Notes under the pieces: model-generated | The model's input: the letters and a program-made list of their open reading frames with translations, nothing else | Told to the model about the DNA's origin: nothing | The model's database searches: none | Origin: DASXVX01 sp036504075 | Lineage (GTDB): Bacteria; Bacillota; Sulfobacillia; Symbiobacteriales; Symbiobacteriaceae | Direction of reading: 5' to 3' | Length of the DNA: 43,631 nucleotides | Assembly: GCA_036504075.1 (NCBI GenBank) | Contig: DASXVX010000053.1 | Location: 1 to 43,631, forward strand | Shown: in pieces, positions 19,985 to 27,566 of the stretch | Layout of the letters: the number at the start of each line of letters is the position of its first letter | Numbering within the stretch: the first letter of the stretch is position 1 | Position numbers and translations under genes: made by a program

Positions 19985-20671
19985 ATGGCCACCCTTGCAG
20001 CCCTGCTGGCTGATTTGCGTGCATACCCGTCCGGCCCCGGGGTCTTCAACCCCTGGCGGGACACGGACCCGGCTTACGACATCGGGCCGGAGGCGCCCGC
20101 CATTCGGGCCGACCAACTGGCCCAATACCTGGCGCCGCGCATTCCCGGCGCCCGCTGGCTGCTGGTGGCCGAGGCCATCGGGTTCCAGGGCGGGCGCTTT
20201 TCCGGTATCGCCATGACGTCCGAGCGGATTCTCCTGGGCCACCGGCCCGGCCTCGATCCCGGCTGGGTGCTCCCCGCCGGCACGCCGGTGCGCACCAGCC
20301 GGCCGGGACTGAAGCCGCCGGGGTTCAACGAGCCGACCGCCACCGTCGTCTGGAGCGCCATGCATGAGGCGGGTGTTGCGCCCACGGACTTCATCCTGTG
20401 GAACACGTTCCCCTTCCACCCTTACCACCCGGACCGGGGTCCGCTCACCAACCGGACGCCCTCCCGCGACGAACTGAGCATCGGGGCCGGTTTCCTGCAG
20501 CGGATGCTGCGGCTCTGCCCGGACGCCCGGGTCGTAGCCGTCGGGCAGAAGGCCTCGGAAGCCCTGACCACCCTGGGCGTCCCCTGTGCCGCCGTGCGGC
20601 ATCCGGCCAACGGCGGCGCCGGCCACTTCCGGTCCGGCCTCCGGGCGATCATCGCGGCCGGTGGGGTCTGA
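19985..20671 (+). CDS. Uracil-DNA glycosylase superfamily protein
   Basis: A 228-residue protein with the layout of UDG-fold proteins: LLVAEAIGFQGGRFSGIAMT (motif 1 region, like GEAPG...G), the central ILWNTFPFHPYHP (NxxPFHP pattern), VAVGQKAS, and the C-terminal VRHPANGGAGHFRSG (HPxNGG pattern). The family excises uracil or other damaged bases, but some members have other roles, so activity is not certain. ATG 19985 is chosen because AGGAGG (19970-19975) is nine bases upstream; ATG 19976 overlaps that site. It is a single gene. Confidence 0.75.
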   Translation: MATLAALLADLRAYPSGPGVFNPWRDTDPAYDIGPEAPAIRADQLAQYLAPRIPGARWLLVAEAIGFQGGRFSGIAMTSERILLGHRPGLDPGWVLPAGTPVRTSRPGLKPPGFNEPTATVVWSAMHEAGVAPTDFILWNTFPFHPYHPDRGPLTNRTPSRDELSIGAGFLQRMLRLCPDARVVAVGQKASEALTTLGVPCAAVRHPANGGAGHFRSGLRAIIAAGGV

Positions 20672-20676
20672 GCGCG

Positions 20677-20706
20677 AAAAGGCACCCGGAGAGCTGGGTG
20701 CCTTAA
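20677..20706. terminator. Terminator between convergent genes
   Basis: AAGGCACCC (20679-20687) and GGGTGCCTT (20696-20704) form a 9-bp stem. AAAA on the left gives a U-run for the minus-strand gene, so it mainly serves that gene. Confidence 0.7.
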
Positions 20707-20715
20707 GATCGATGG

Positions 20716-21354
20716 CTATGATACCTTCAAATCGCCGACCGTCACGGTCAGGAACTCGGCCCAGCGGGTGATAAGCTCGTTGGCGGTGTCGGCCTCCATG
20801 AGGCTGTTAAAACCCCAGGCGGCGTTTTCAATCCCCAGTGGGGCCGCCAAGTCGTCGATCAACTCGAACGCGCTCCGGCCGGGTTCGACCAGCACCCGCG
20901 CCAGCAGATCCCGGGCTTCCGGCCTGCCGCACGCCTCGGCCAGAATCCGGGGGTTGCCCCGGAGGAGCGCCAGCTCCATTTCATCCAGGTCGGCGCCGAA
21001 GTAATCCGGCATGGAGTTGAACTGGTCGGCAACCTCTCCGTACACGGCCAGCCAATACATCAGAATCGAACCGCCATGCACCAGAAAGCAGAGGGCCGTA
21101 GTCTCCAGGCGTTCCGACAGCGCCCGTGCCACGCCGATGCAGAGTTCTTCCGACTGCGATTCCATGATTGAATCGTAAACACCTACCCAGCCATTGATGC
21201 TGGGCGAAATCAGGATTGCGGGCGCCAGGTCATCGCCGGGGATGAACTCCAGGTGAGAACCGACGTGGTAACTCGACAGGACTTGCCTGACTGCTTCAGC
21301 TACGACAGGTTGGTCAGCGGCGCGCACAAACAGATTCACAAGAAATCCGCCCAT
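20716..21354 (-). CDS. Conserved-looking protein of unknown function
   Basis: A 212-residue soluble protein with no family I can name. It has no signal peptide or membrane span. The middle holds a striking segment, ILMYWLAVYGEVADQFNSMP, followed by DYFGAD, which reads like a beta-hairpin reporting-domain core. The N-terminus is beta-rich and the C-terminal third is helical (about residues 135-200). The ATG at 21354 is preceded by a GGGGG run. It is transcribed alone, with a terminator behind it and a 95-base gap to the next hairpin. Confidence 0.6.
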   Translation of the reverse strand: MGGFLVNLFVRAADQPVVAEAVRQVLSSYHVGSHLEFIPGDDLAPAILISPSINGWVGVYDSIMESQSEELCIGVARALSERLETTALCFLVHGGSILMYWLAVYGEVADQFNSMPDYFGADLDEMELALLRGNPRILAEACGRPEARDLLARVLVEPGRSAFELIDDLAAPLGIENAAWGFNSLMEADTANELITRWAEFLTVTVGDLKVS

Positions 21355-21448
21355 ACCAGTACCCCCTGTCCGACCATTACCGGTGTGACTGACTATTCAA
21401 TACTGTCCAGGTATTCTCCTGCAAGCTGCTTAAGCTGTTCCTAAACAC

Positions 21449-21479
21449 CAGCGCCCACCCGCTAACCGGGTGGGCGCTG
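21449..21479. terminator. Terminator of the Lgt-like/TlpA unit
   Basis: A perfect 13-bp stem (21449-21461 with 21467-21479) with a 5-base loop lies just past the minus-strand stop at 21484. GTGTTT follows on the minus strand. Confidence 0.7.
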
Positions 21480-21483
21480 TCTG

Positions 21484-22143
21484 TCAGGTTGATTTCCGCC
21501 GGGTCCAGAGCCAGGCGCAGGTACCCGCCAGGGCTGCGGCCAGTTGCAGCCCGCTGACGCCGCCGACGAGGCTCACCCCCGGCCGGGCGATGTCGGCCAG
21601 CGCCAGGGCGCAGGCCACTAGCACGGTCGTGAAGGCTGCCCGGTGGCCCGGCGGAAGCACCAGCCGGACTGTGGTCAGGGCGGCCAGGGCCGCCACCCCA
21701 AGCAGCGACGCAAACGCGCCGGCGCCGGGGCCGCGGAAGCCAAGGGCGTCCAGAGCCAGGCCGAGCGCCAGCGGGACGGCGGTGGCATCCAGCACGGCGA
21801 GGCGGTCCGGCCGGCGCCAGAGGCTGCGGGCGACGGCGACCGCGCCGCCCACCAGCCCGGCCGGCAACGCCAGCGGGCCGAACGGGAAGACCAGCAGCGC
21901 CAGCGGGTTGGCCAGGTAGCCGGCCGGGTTCAGGGCCACGTCCAACAGTTTGGCGCCCAGAATGCCGCCGATGGCCAGGTCGAGCACCAGGTCCTGAGCG
22001 CCCTCCCGCGCCCCAGCCGGGGAAAGACCCCCCGGGAGAAGGCCGGCCACCAGGTAGGCCAGCACCAGCCCCAGGAGTCCCATGAGCGTGCGAATGTCGA
22101 TGGGGAAGGACCCCAGCTGAATCACGTCCGGCAAAAAGTTCAT
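21484..22143 (-). CDS. Lgt-like integral membrane protein, catalytic motifs degenerate
   Basis: A 219-residue polytopic protein. The N-terminus (VIQLGSFPIDIRTLMGLLG) and the following GGILGAKLLDVALNP...NPLALLVFPFGPLALPAGLVGG track the first half of prolipoprotein diacylglyceryl transferase. However, the essential HGG segment and arginine motifs of Lgt are missing. It is therefore unlikely to be the working Lgt and may have another membrane role. It follows the TlpA-like gene by 7 bases, so the two form one unit. That pairing suggests a role with periplasmic thiol chemistry (inference). Confidence 0.6.
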   Translation of the reverse strand: MNFLPDVIQLGSFPIDIRTLMGLLGLVLAYLVAGLLPGGLSPAGAREGAQDLVLDLAIGGILGAKLLDVALNPAGYLANPLALLVFPFGPLALPAGLVGGAVAVARSLWRRPDRLAVLDATAVPLALGLALDALGFRGPGAGAFASLLGVAALAALTTVRLVLPPGHRAAFTTVLVACALALADIARPGVSLVGGVSGLQLAAALAGTCAWLWTRRKST

Positions 22144-22150
22144 GCTCCGC

Positions 22151-22687
22151 TCACCTCCGTGCCGCTTTGAGGTAGCCGGCCATGGCGCCGCCGGTGAGCG
22201 GGCCGTTTACGCGGGCCGTAACCACGCCGTCCGGGCTGATGAACAGGCTGGTGGGAAACGATACGACTCCGTAGGCGGCCTCCGCCTGGCCGGCCTGGTC
22301 CAGCGCCACCGGGAATGTATACCCCGTGGACCGCAGGAAGGCCGCCACCGTCGCCGGCCCACCGGACTCCCGGGTGGTGGCGTTCACCGTCAGCACCGCT
22401 GTACCTTCCGGTAAACTCGCGGCCAGCCGTTCGATTTCCGGCATTTCCAGGCGGCAAGGCGGGCACCAGGAGGCCCAGAAATTGAGGAAGACCGCCCGCC
22501 CCCGGTAGGCCTCCAGGGAAACCGGCTGCCCCTGCAGGTCCACCAGGGTCAGCGCCGGCGCCCGGTAGCCCGGCCGGGGCTGCGCGGCGGCGCCCGGCCC
22601 AGGCCCCTGGGGCCGGAACGCCCCGCCCAGCAGGACCGCCGCCCATGTCATCATCACCAGCACCGTCATCGCTCGTTGCACGTCCAT
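22151..22687 (-). CDS. TlpA/ResA-type membrane-anchored thioredoxin
   Basis: A 178-residue protein with an N-terminal signal anchor (about 7-23), a Pro/Gly-rich linker, and a thioredoxin fold with the redox motif WCPPC (Cys75, Cys78). The cis-proline region SFPTSLFISPDG follows. Such proteins reduce or exchange disulfides on the outer face of the membrane, for example in cytochrome c maturation or spore formation. No ccm or ccs genes are present. ATG 22687 has AAGGGG close upstream; ATG at codon 7 is an alternative. It is the first gene of the unit with the Lgt-like gene. Confidence 0.85.
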   Translation of the reverse strand: MDVQRAMTVLVMMTWAAVLLGGAFRPQGPGPGAAAQPRPGYRAPALTLVDLQGQPVSLEAYRGRAVFLNFWASWCPPCRLEMPEIERLAASLPEGTAVLTVNATTRESGGPATVAAFLRSTGYTFPVALDQAGQAEAAYGVVSFPTSLFISPDGVVTARVNGPLTGGAMAGYLKAARR

Positions 22688-22742
22688 CGCCCCTTCGTAA
22701 ATAAGACGACCGTTCGGGCCTCGGAGATGCCACCACCCGATG

Positions 22743-22801
22743 AATTAAGGTGAGGTATTAATAAAATCAAAGGGTGACCTTAATTTTTTTAAGAGAACCC
22801 G
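22743..22801 (+). promoter_or_regulatory. Inverted repeat with U-run ahead of the DUF2089 promoter
   Basis: AATTAAGGT (22743-22751) and ACCTTAATT (22787-22795) are perfect inverted copies 35 bases apart, and T7 overlaps the right arm. In this G+C-rich genome the AT-rich block stands out. It may be a factor-binding pair or a weak terminator insulating the operon downstream. Confidence 0.4.
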
Positions 22802-22802
22802 C

Positions 22803-22832
22803 TTGACTTTGCCGCTGCCACGCGGCTAATAT
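22803..22832 (+). promoter_or_regulatory. Promoter of the DUF2089-DUF4097 operon
   Basis: TTGACT (22803-22808) and TAATAT (22827-22832), spacer 18, lie about 90 bases before the first gene. The -35 is 5 of 6. The sequence does not look like a SigW promoter, the class that drives the Bacillus yvl operon. Confidence 0.5.
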
Positions 22833-22920
22833 GCAAATTGAAGGGACCCCCTTAAAGAAATCAAGGTCCGGATTAAGAAATCGAATGCCGGCTGTAGTTG
22901 CCGGCGGAGAGGTGACGAAT

Positions 22921-23313
22921 ATGCAGAAGCGGCGCATGCCTGGCCGGTGTCCCGTGTGCAACGAGGAAATGGTGGTCACCCGCCTGCGTTGTACCCACTG
23001 TGACACGGCCATCGAGGGGACGTTTGAAGTGAGCCGGCTCTCCCGGTTGCCCAAGGAGCACCTGGACTTCGTGGAGGTCTTCCTGAAGTGCCGGGGCAAC
23101 ATCAAGGAAGTCGAGCGGGAACTGGGCATCTCCTACCCCACCGTCCGCGGCCGGCTGGAAGCCGTGCTGGAGGCCCTGGGCTACCGGGTGGATGCCGGGG
23201 CAGCCGACGAAATCACCCAATCCAAGCAGGCTCGGCGCAAGGAAGTGCTGGACGCCGTGAACCGGGGCGAACTGACCAGCGAAGAGGCTGTCAAGCAGCT
23301 GAAGAATATCTGA
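22921..23313 (+). CDS. DUF2089 zinc-ribbon/HTH regulator with SHOCT-like tail
   Basis: A 130-residue protein. Residues about 9-30 form a zinc ribbon (CPVC and CTHC). Residues about 38-80 match the DUF2089 helix-turn-helix region (FLKCRGNIKEVERELGISYP, then TVRGRLEAVLEALGY). The tail (about 104-130, RKEVLDAVNRGELTSEEAVK) is the same helical module as in the next four proteins. It is probably the operon's DNA-binding regulator, possibly autoregulating through the inverted repeat upstream (inference). The ATG follows GGAGAGGTGA. The next gene starts 13 bases after the stop. Confidence 0.82.
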   Translation: MQKRRMPGRCPVCNEEMVVTRLRCTHCDTAIEGTFEVSRLSRLPKEHLDFVEVFLKCRGNIKEVERELGISYPTVRGRLEAVLEALGYRVDAGAADEITQSKQARRKEVLDAVNRGELTSEEAVKQLKNI

Positions 23314-23326
23314 GGCGGTGGCAAGC

Positions 23327-24424
23327 ATGAGTGAAGAACGCAAAATGATCCTGCAGATGGTGGCCGAAGGCAAGGTCACGCCGGAAGAGGCCGAAAAGCT
23401 GCTGCAGGCGATCGATGAAACCGAGCAGACGGCCCAGAACGCTGCCGCCGAGGGGATGCGCAGCAACCCGGACGCCGGCTCCGGGCGGCCATTCGGGGCG
23501 ACTCTGGGCGACACGATCGAGCGGGCGGTCTCGGAATCGCTGCGGGCGCTGGACGAGACCATGCGGTCCCTGGAGATTTCGCTGGACCGGCGGCTGAACG
23601 AGCAGTCGCGTCGGGACTTCCAGCACAAAATCGAGGAGAAAATGCGCCGGGCCGCCGAGCGGGCCGTGGAGCGGGCGCAGGACGCCCAGCAGCGGGCCGA
23701 ACGGGCTGCCGAGCGGGCGACCCGCAAGGCCGCCGAGCACGCCGGTCGGGCAGCGGAGCGCATGGAGGAGCGGCTGGCACGCCACAGCGCTCACCCCATT
23801 CCGAACATCATCAAAATGGGCGTCAGCATCGACCGGGAAACGGTCGAGCAGCGCGAGCAAATGTCGATTCCGGCCGAACCGGGCGACCGGCTCTGTGTGG
23901 AGAACCGCGTGGGCGACGTGACCGTTGCCTTCTATGACGGCACCGTCATCGAAGTCGAGGTGAAGAAGACGGTCTGGGGCGAAGACAAGCAGGACGCCGA
24001 AGCGCGGGCGGTCGCCACCAAGGTGGAACTGGTCCGCCGGGGTTCCGCCGTGGAACTGGAGATTACCAGGCCCAACGTGGTGGGCGTGGGCTTCCTGATT
24101 GCCAAGGACACCCGCGTCGACTACGAGATTCGCGTGCCCCACGGCACGCACCTGAAGCTGCACAACAAGGTCGGCGACCTGCGCGTGGCCGCCGGGAGCA
24201 AAATCGGCTCCTGGGAATTGGACACGAAAGTGGGCGACGTCGACGTGACCGTGCCGGCGGGGGCCGGGTTCCGCTATGAAATCGCCTGCACCGTGGGCAG
24301 CGTATCGGTGGCGTCCGGCGATGCGGCGGACAGCGTTGGCACGTTCCTCAAGGGTCGGGTCGGCGACGGCGCCGGCTTCATCGGGGCCATGGTGAAGACC
24401 GGCGACATTCGGATTCATTACTAG
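23327..24424 (+). CDS. DUF4097 (YvlB/LiaX-like) protein with SHOCT-like N-terminus and coiled coil
   Basis: A 365-residue protein without signal peptide. Residues 2-30 are the SHOCT-like helix pair (MILQMVAEGKVTPEEAEKLL). Residues about 65-155 form a long Ala/Arg/Glu-rich coiled coil (AERAVERAQDAQQRAERA). The rest is a DUF4097 beta-repeat region with turns of the VGDV type (ENRVGDVTV, HNKVGDLRV, DTKVGDVDV). This is the layout of YvlB and of enterococcal LiaX, which links antimicrobial-peptide sensing to the LiaFSR response. The long coiled coil suggests oligomerisation. ATG 23327 is preferred over GTG 23318. Confidence 0.8.
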   Translation: MSEERKMILQMVAEGKVTPEEAEKLLQAIDETEQTAQNAAAEGMRSNPDAGSGRPFGATLGDTIERAVSESLRALDETMRSLEISLDRRLNEQSRRDFQHKIEEKMRRAAERAVERAQDAQQRAERAAERATRKAAEHAGRAAERMEERLARHSAHPIPNIIKMGVSIDRETVEQREQMSIPAEPGDRLCVENRVGDVTVAFYDGTVIEVEVKKTVWGEDKQDAEARAVATKVELVRRGSAVELEITRPNVVGVGFLIAKDTRVDYEIRVPHGTHLKLHNKVGDLRVAAGSKIGSWELDTKVGDVDVTVPAGAGFRYEIACTVGSVSVASGDAADSVGTFLKGRVGDGAGFIGAMVKTGDIRIHY

Positions 24425-24438
24425 GGGAGGGCGTCGCC

Positions 24439-25611
24439 ATGACTCAGGACGAACGGGTCATGATCCTGCAAATGGTCGCCGAGAAGAAGATTTCGGTCAA
24501 CGATGCGGTTGAGCTGCTGAAAGCGATCGCCCCTGCCGACCAGGAGGCACCGGGCTTCGGCGAATACGCCGGATCGGACCCGGTCGCCGAGTCTGGCTCG
24601 CCCGCTCCCGGCGCCGCCCCCGGCACCACCGGCACACGCCCCGCCGGCACCCCTGGTGGGGGTCCCGGCCCGGGCGCCCGCCGGACCTACTCTTCGCCGC
24701 CGCCGCCCCCCGGTCCGAACTTCGGCTCCGGGTTTGGGGCCGGCTTCGGCGCCGGGTTTGGTTCCGGTCTCTCCTCCTTCATCGACGAAGTGATTGACCG
24801 GGCCTCATCGGTCTTCGGGGATGCGTTCGGCCATCGTTACGAGTTCCCCACCGAGTTGACCGGCGACTTCACCGAAGGCGAAATTCCCCTGCGCATTGCC
24901 ACCGGCAACGGCCGGGTCGATATCCAGACCTGGGACGAGCCCGGCTACAAAGCCACCGTGCTGGTGAAAGCCCGGGGCAGCAGCGAGGAAGACGCCCGGA
25001 ACCGCGCCCAGGACGCCTACAGCGTAAAGGCCGACGGTACCTGCTTCGAGCTCGAAGCCCGCCGGTCCGACGTGTTCGACGTCGCCGTACATGTGTCGCT
25101 CCTGGTGCCTCGGGACCGGACCTATCGCCTGGAGACCCGGACCGGCAATGGCCATATCGAAGTGATCAACATGCCGCTGCGCGACGGCCAGATTACCACC
25201 GGCAACGGCCGGGTCACCTGTCGGGGCGGCCGGGCCGACGCGCTCCGGCTTCAGTCCGGCAACGGCGCCGTGGAAGTGGAACTCGAAGTGGCTGACCTGG
25301 AGGCCGGCACGGGCAACGGTTCGCTGGAAATCCGGACTGGCGGCGCGCAGCCGCAAGACTTGCGGCTGTCGACCGGCAACGGTTCGATCCGGGTCGACAC
25401 CAGCCGCCTCCCGGCCGCGGCGGGTTTCCGGATCGAGGCCACCAGCGCCATGGGCGGCCTGGACGTCTCGCTGCCGAACCTGGTCTACGAGCAGGACAAC
25501 CGCGCCATGGGGCACAAGCGGGTCGTCGCCTTCAGCCAGAACTTCGGCCAGACCACGACCCCGGTGACGATCAAGGCCCGGACCGGCATGGGCTCCATCT
25601 CCGTCTCCTAA
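24439..25611 (+). CDS. DUF4097 protein with Gly/Pro-rich linker and TGNG beta-repeats
   Basis: A 390-residue paralogue of the preceding protein. Residues 4-31 are the SHOCT-like module (MILQMVAEKKISVNDAVELL). They are followed by a Pro/Gly-rich linker (about 50-115) with a GFGAGFG ladder. The C-terminal DUF4097 region has at least six turns of the form TGNG (TGNGRVDI, TGNGHIEV, SGNGAVEV, TGNGSLEI, TGNGSIRV) and ends in TGMGSISV. The regular spacing predicts a stacked beta structure. No export signal is visible. The ATG follows GGGAGGG; the gap to the gene before is 14 bases. Confidence 0.8.
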   Translation: MTQDERVMILQMVAEKKISVNDAVELLKAIAPADQEAPGFGEYAGSDPVAESGSPAPGAAPGTTGTRPAGTPGGGPGPGARRTYSSPPPPPGPNFGSGFGAGFGAGFGSGLSSFIDEVIDRASSVFGDAFGHRYEFPTELTGDFTEGEIPLRIATGNGRVDIQTWDEPGYKATVLVKARGSSEEDARNRAQDAYSVKADGTCFELEARRSDVFDVAVHVSLLVPRDRTYRLETRTGNGHIEVINMPLRDGQITTGNGRVTCRGGRADALRLQSGNGAVEVELEVADLEAGTGNGSLEIRTGGAQPQDLRLSTGNGSIRVDTSRLPAAAGFRIEATSAMGGLDVSLPNLVYEQDNRAMGHKRVVAFSQNFGQTTTPVTIKARTGMGSISVS

Positions 25612-25635
25612 GATCAGCGCAGGAGGCAAAGTGGG

Positions 25636-26781
25636 ATGTACGTACGGACGGAGACATATGAAATCACGGGTACCGGTGCGCTACATGTTTCGCAGGCCAG
25701 AGGCCGGGTCCGGGTGGTGGGCACCGGGGAGACGAAAATCACGGTGAAGGCTTCCGCCCGTTCGGATTGGGATCTCCAGGAGCGGCTGGCCATCCGGCAG
25801 GACGGCGATGCCGTCTACGTCACCGTAGGCCATCAGCGGGCGCTGTTTGGCGTTTTGCCGCTGCCGGCGCCGGCCATCGATCTGGACCTTGAGGTGCCCT
25901 TTGCCACGGCGTGCTTCGTGGAAGCCGGGTCGGGCAATGTGGAGATCACCCGAACCCGAGCCGCCGCGGAGATCGAGACCGGGTCGGGCGACGTCCGGCT
26001 GGAAGAGGCCGGCGGCGATGTAGACGTGGAGGTCGGTTCCGGCAACGTTACGGCCCGCGGGGTGACGGGCAGGCTGAAGGCCGAGACCGGCTCGGGCGAC
26101 GTCACCGTGGCGGACATCGCCGGCGAGGCCGAACTGGAGACGGGTAGCGGTAACGTGAAGGCCGCCGGAATCCGGGGGCAGCGGTTAGCCGTTGAAACCG
26201 GCGGGGGCAATATTGTAGTGGATCAGGTGGGCGTGGTCGACCTGGAACTGGAGACCGGGTCCGGCAACGTGACGGTGGAACTGGAGACCGTTCACCCCGG
26301 CGGCAGCTACGAGCTGACGACCTCCTCGGGGAACGTCACCGTCACCGTGCCGCCGGATGCCGGCGTGGAGTTCAACGTAGAAACGCATTCGGGCCGGGTC
26401 AAGTTCGAGGGCCTGCCGCTGCAAGTGCGGAGCCAGGACCGGGGCGAACTGGAGGCCGTGCTCAACGGCGGCGGCGCCATGGTCCGGATTGAGGCGGGAA
26501 GCGGCAGCGTTCGCCTGGAGCCGGGCCGGCCCGCCGGTGGAGCGATGCGGCCCCCTGCCGGCGTGCCGGCGAGGCCCGTGATTCCCGCCCGCCCGCCGGT
26601 GCCCGCCCGACCCCCCGTGCAGCCCGAGACGCCGCTCATGCAGACCATTCGCGCCGACGCCGCTCTGGCCGGCAGCGAGCACGTCAAGCGGGTGTTGGAC
26701 ATGGTCCAGGCCGGGAAGCTGACGCCCGACCAGGCGGAAGAGATCCTGAAGGCCCTGGACGAAGAGGAGGCCAAGGCATGA
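25636..26781 (+). CDS. DUF4097 protein with GSGN/GSGD repeats and C-terminal SHOCT-like module
   Basis: A 381-residue third paralogue with inverted domain order. Residues about 1-290 are the DUF4097 beta-repeat region. It has about ten turns of the GSGNV/GSGDV type (GSGNVEI, GSGDVRL, GSGNVTA, GSGDVTV and so on) at 17-22 residue spacing, so a right-handed beta-helix-like stack is expected. A Pro-rich linker (PARPVIPARPPVPARPP) follows. The SHOCT-like module, MVQAGKLTPDQAEEILKAL, is at the very C-terminus (about 355-378) instead of the N-terminus. The stop overlaps the start of the next gene (ATGA), so translation is coupled. Confidence 0.8.
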   Translation: MYVRTETYEITGTGALHVSQARGRVRVVGTGETKITVKASARSDWDLQERLAIRQDGDAVYVTVGHQRALFGVLPLPAPAIDLDLEVPFATACFVEAGSGNVEITRTRAAAEIETGSGDVRLEEAGGDVDVEVGSGNVTARGVTGRLKAETGSGDVTVADIAGEAELETGSGNVKAAGIRGQRLAVETGGGNIVVDQVGVVDLELETGSGNVTVELETVHPGGSYELTTSSGNVTVTVPPDAGVEFNVETHSGRVKFEGLPLQVRSQDRGELEAVLNGGGAMVRIEAGSGSVRLEPGRPAGGAMRPPAGVPARPVIPARPPVPARPPVQPETPLMQTIRADAALAGSEHVKRVLDMVQAGKLTPDQAEEILKALDEEEAKA

Positions 26782-27146
26782 CCGACGACCGGCTTCAAAT
26801 CCTGCAAATGGTCCGGGAGGGCAAAGTCACCCCGGACCAGGCGGCGAAGTTGCTGGACGCCCTGGAACAGCCCTCCCGGCCGAAGGAGCCGAATGCGGCC
26901 CGGGCGGCAAAACGGCAGGTGCGGGTGCAAATCTGGGACGGCGGCCGGCCGAAGTCCTTCAGCGTCAACCTGGGCGTGGCCCGCTGGGTCCTGGGACTCG
27001 GCGGGGTCTTCAGCTTCAGCCTGGGTAGCCGGAATCAGTCGCTCGACGGGCGGGCCATGCTCGAGGCCATCGAAAAAGGCGCTCCGGGCAAGGTCTTTGA
27101 AGCGGAGGAGAACGGCAACCGCATCGAGGTCTGGCTGGATGAATAG
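26778..27146 (+). CDS. Short SHOCT-like module protein
   Basis: A 122-residue protein that begins with the module (residues 3-31, LQILQMVREGKVTPDQAAKL) and continues with a basic linker and a small domain (about 45-122). The segment VRVQIWDGGRPKSFSVNLGV is typical of short partners of YvlB-like proteins: a beta-hairpin then an amphipathic helix. It has no beta-repeat region. It may compete with or cap the larger paralogues through the shared module (inference). The ATG overlaps the preceding stop. Confidence 0.75.
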   Translation: MTDDRLQILQMVREGKVTPDQAAKLLDALEQPSRPKEPNAARAAKRQVRVQIWDGGRPKSFSVNLGVARWVLGLGGVFSFSLGSRNQSLDGRAMLEAIEKGAPGKVFEAEENGNRIEVWLDE

Positions 27147-27197
27147 AGGAAAGACTCCGCGGGTGGAGAAGTAATAGGCCTCGGGAGGCTGATTTAA

Positions 27198-27566
27198 GTG
27201 CGCCTGCTGGTTCGCTGGCTCCTCAACGCACTGGCATTGTTCGGGATATCCTACCTGGCCCAGAGGCTGGGCATACTGCCCGGGTTCCGGGTGGAAGGGT
27301 TCGGGGCGGCGGTCATCGCCGTAGCGATCTTGTCGCTGCTGAACCTGACGGTGGGCCCGCTGCTGAAGTTGCTGACGCTGCCGATTACCTGCCTGACTTT
27401 TGGCCTGTTCACGCTGGTGATCAATGCCCTGATGCTGCTGTTCACTTCACAGTTGGTGACAGGATTCAACGTCGGTGGCTTCCTGAACGCCGTTCTGGCG
27501 TCGGTCATTTACGCGATCCTGAGCGCCATTCTGAATGCCATATTTAACGAGGACAAAGATGATTAA
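27198..27566 (+). CDS. Phage-holin-4_2-like membrane protein (YvlD/LiaZ type)
   Basis: A 122-residue protein with four hydrophobic segments and the family signatures LLNLTVGPLLKLLTLPITCLTFGLF and INALMLLFTSQ (cited in part). Homologues are YvlD of Bacillus and LiaZ of enterococci, which lie in operons with DUF4097 proteins and are linked to envelope stress. They are not true phage holins. The GTG start follows GGGAGG. The gene overlaps the next gene by 8 bases. Confidence 0.85.
   Translation: MRLLVRWLLNALALFGISYLAQRLGILPGFRVEGFGAAVIAVAILSLLNLTVGPLLKLLTLPITCLTFGLFTLVINALMLLFTSQLVTGFNVGGFLNAVLASVIYAILSAILNAIFNEDKDD

Noticed and set aside
27198..27566. Holin-like gene as a sign of prophage
   Set aside because: No other phage genes are nearby. 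The family match is YvlD/LiaZ, which belongs to envelope-stress operons.
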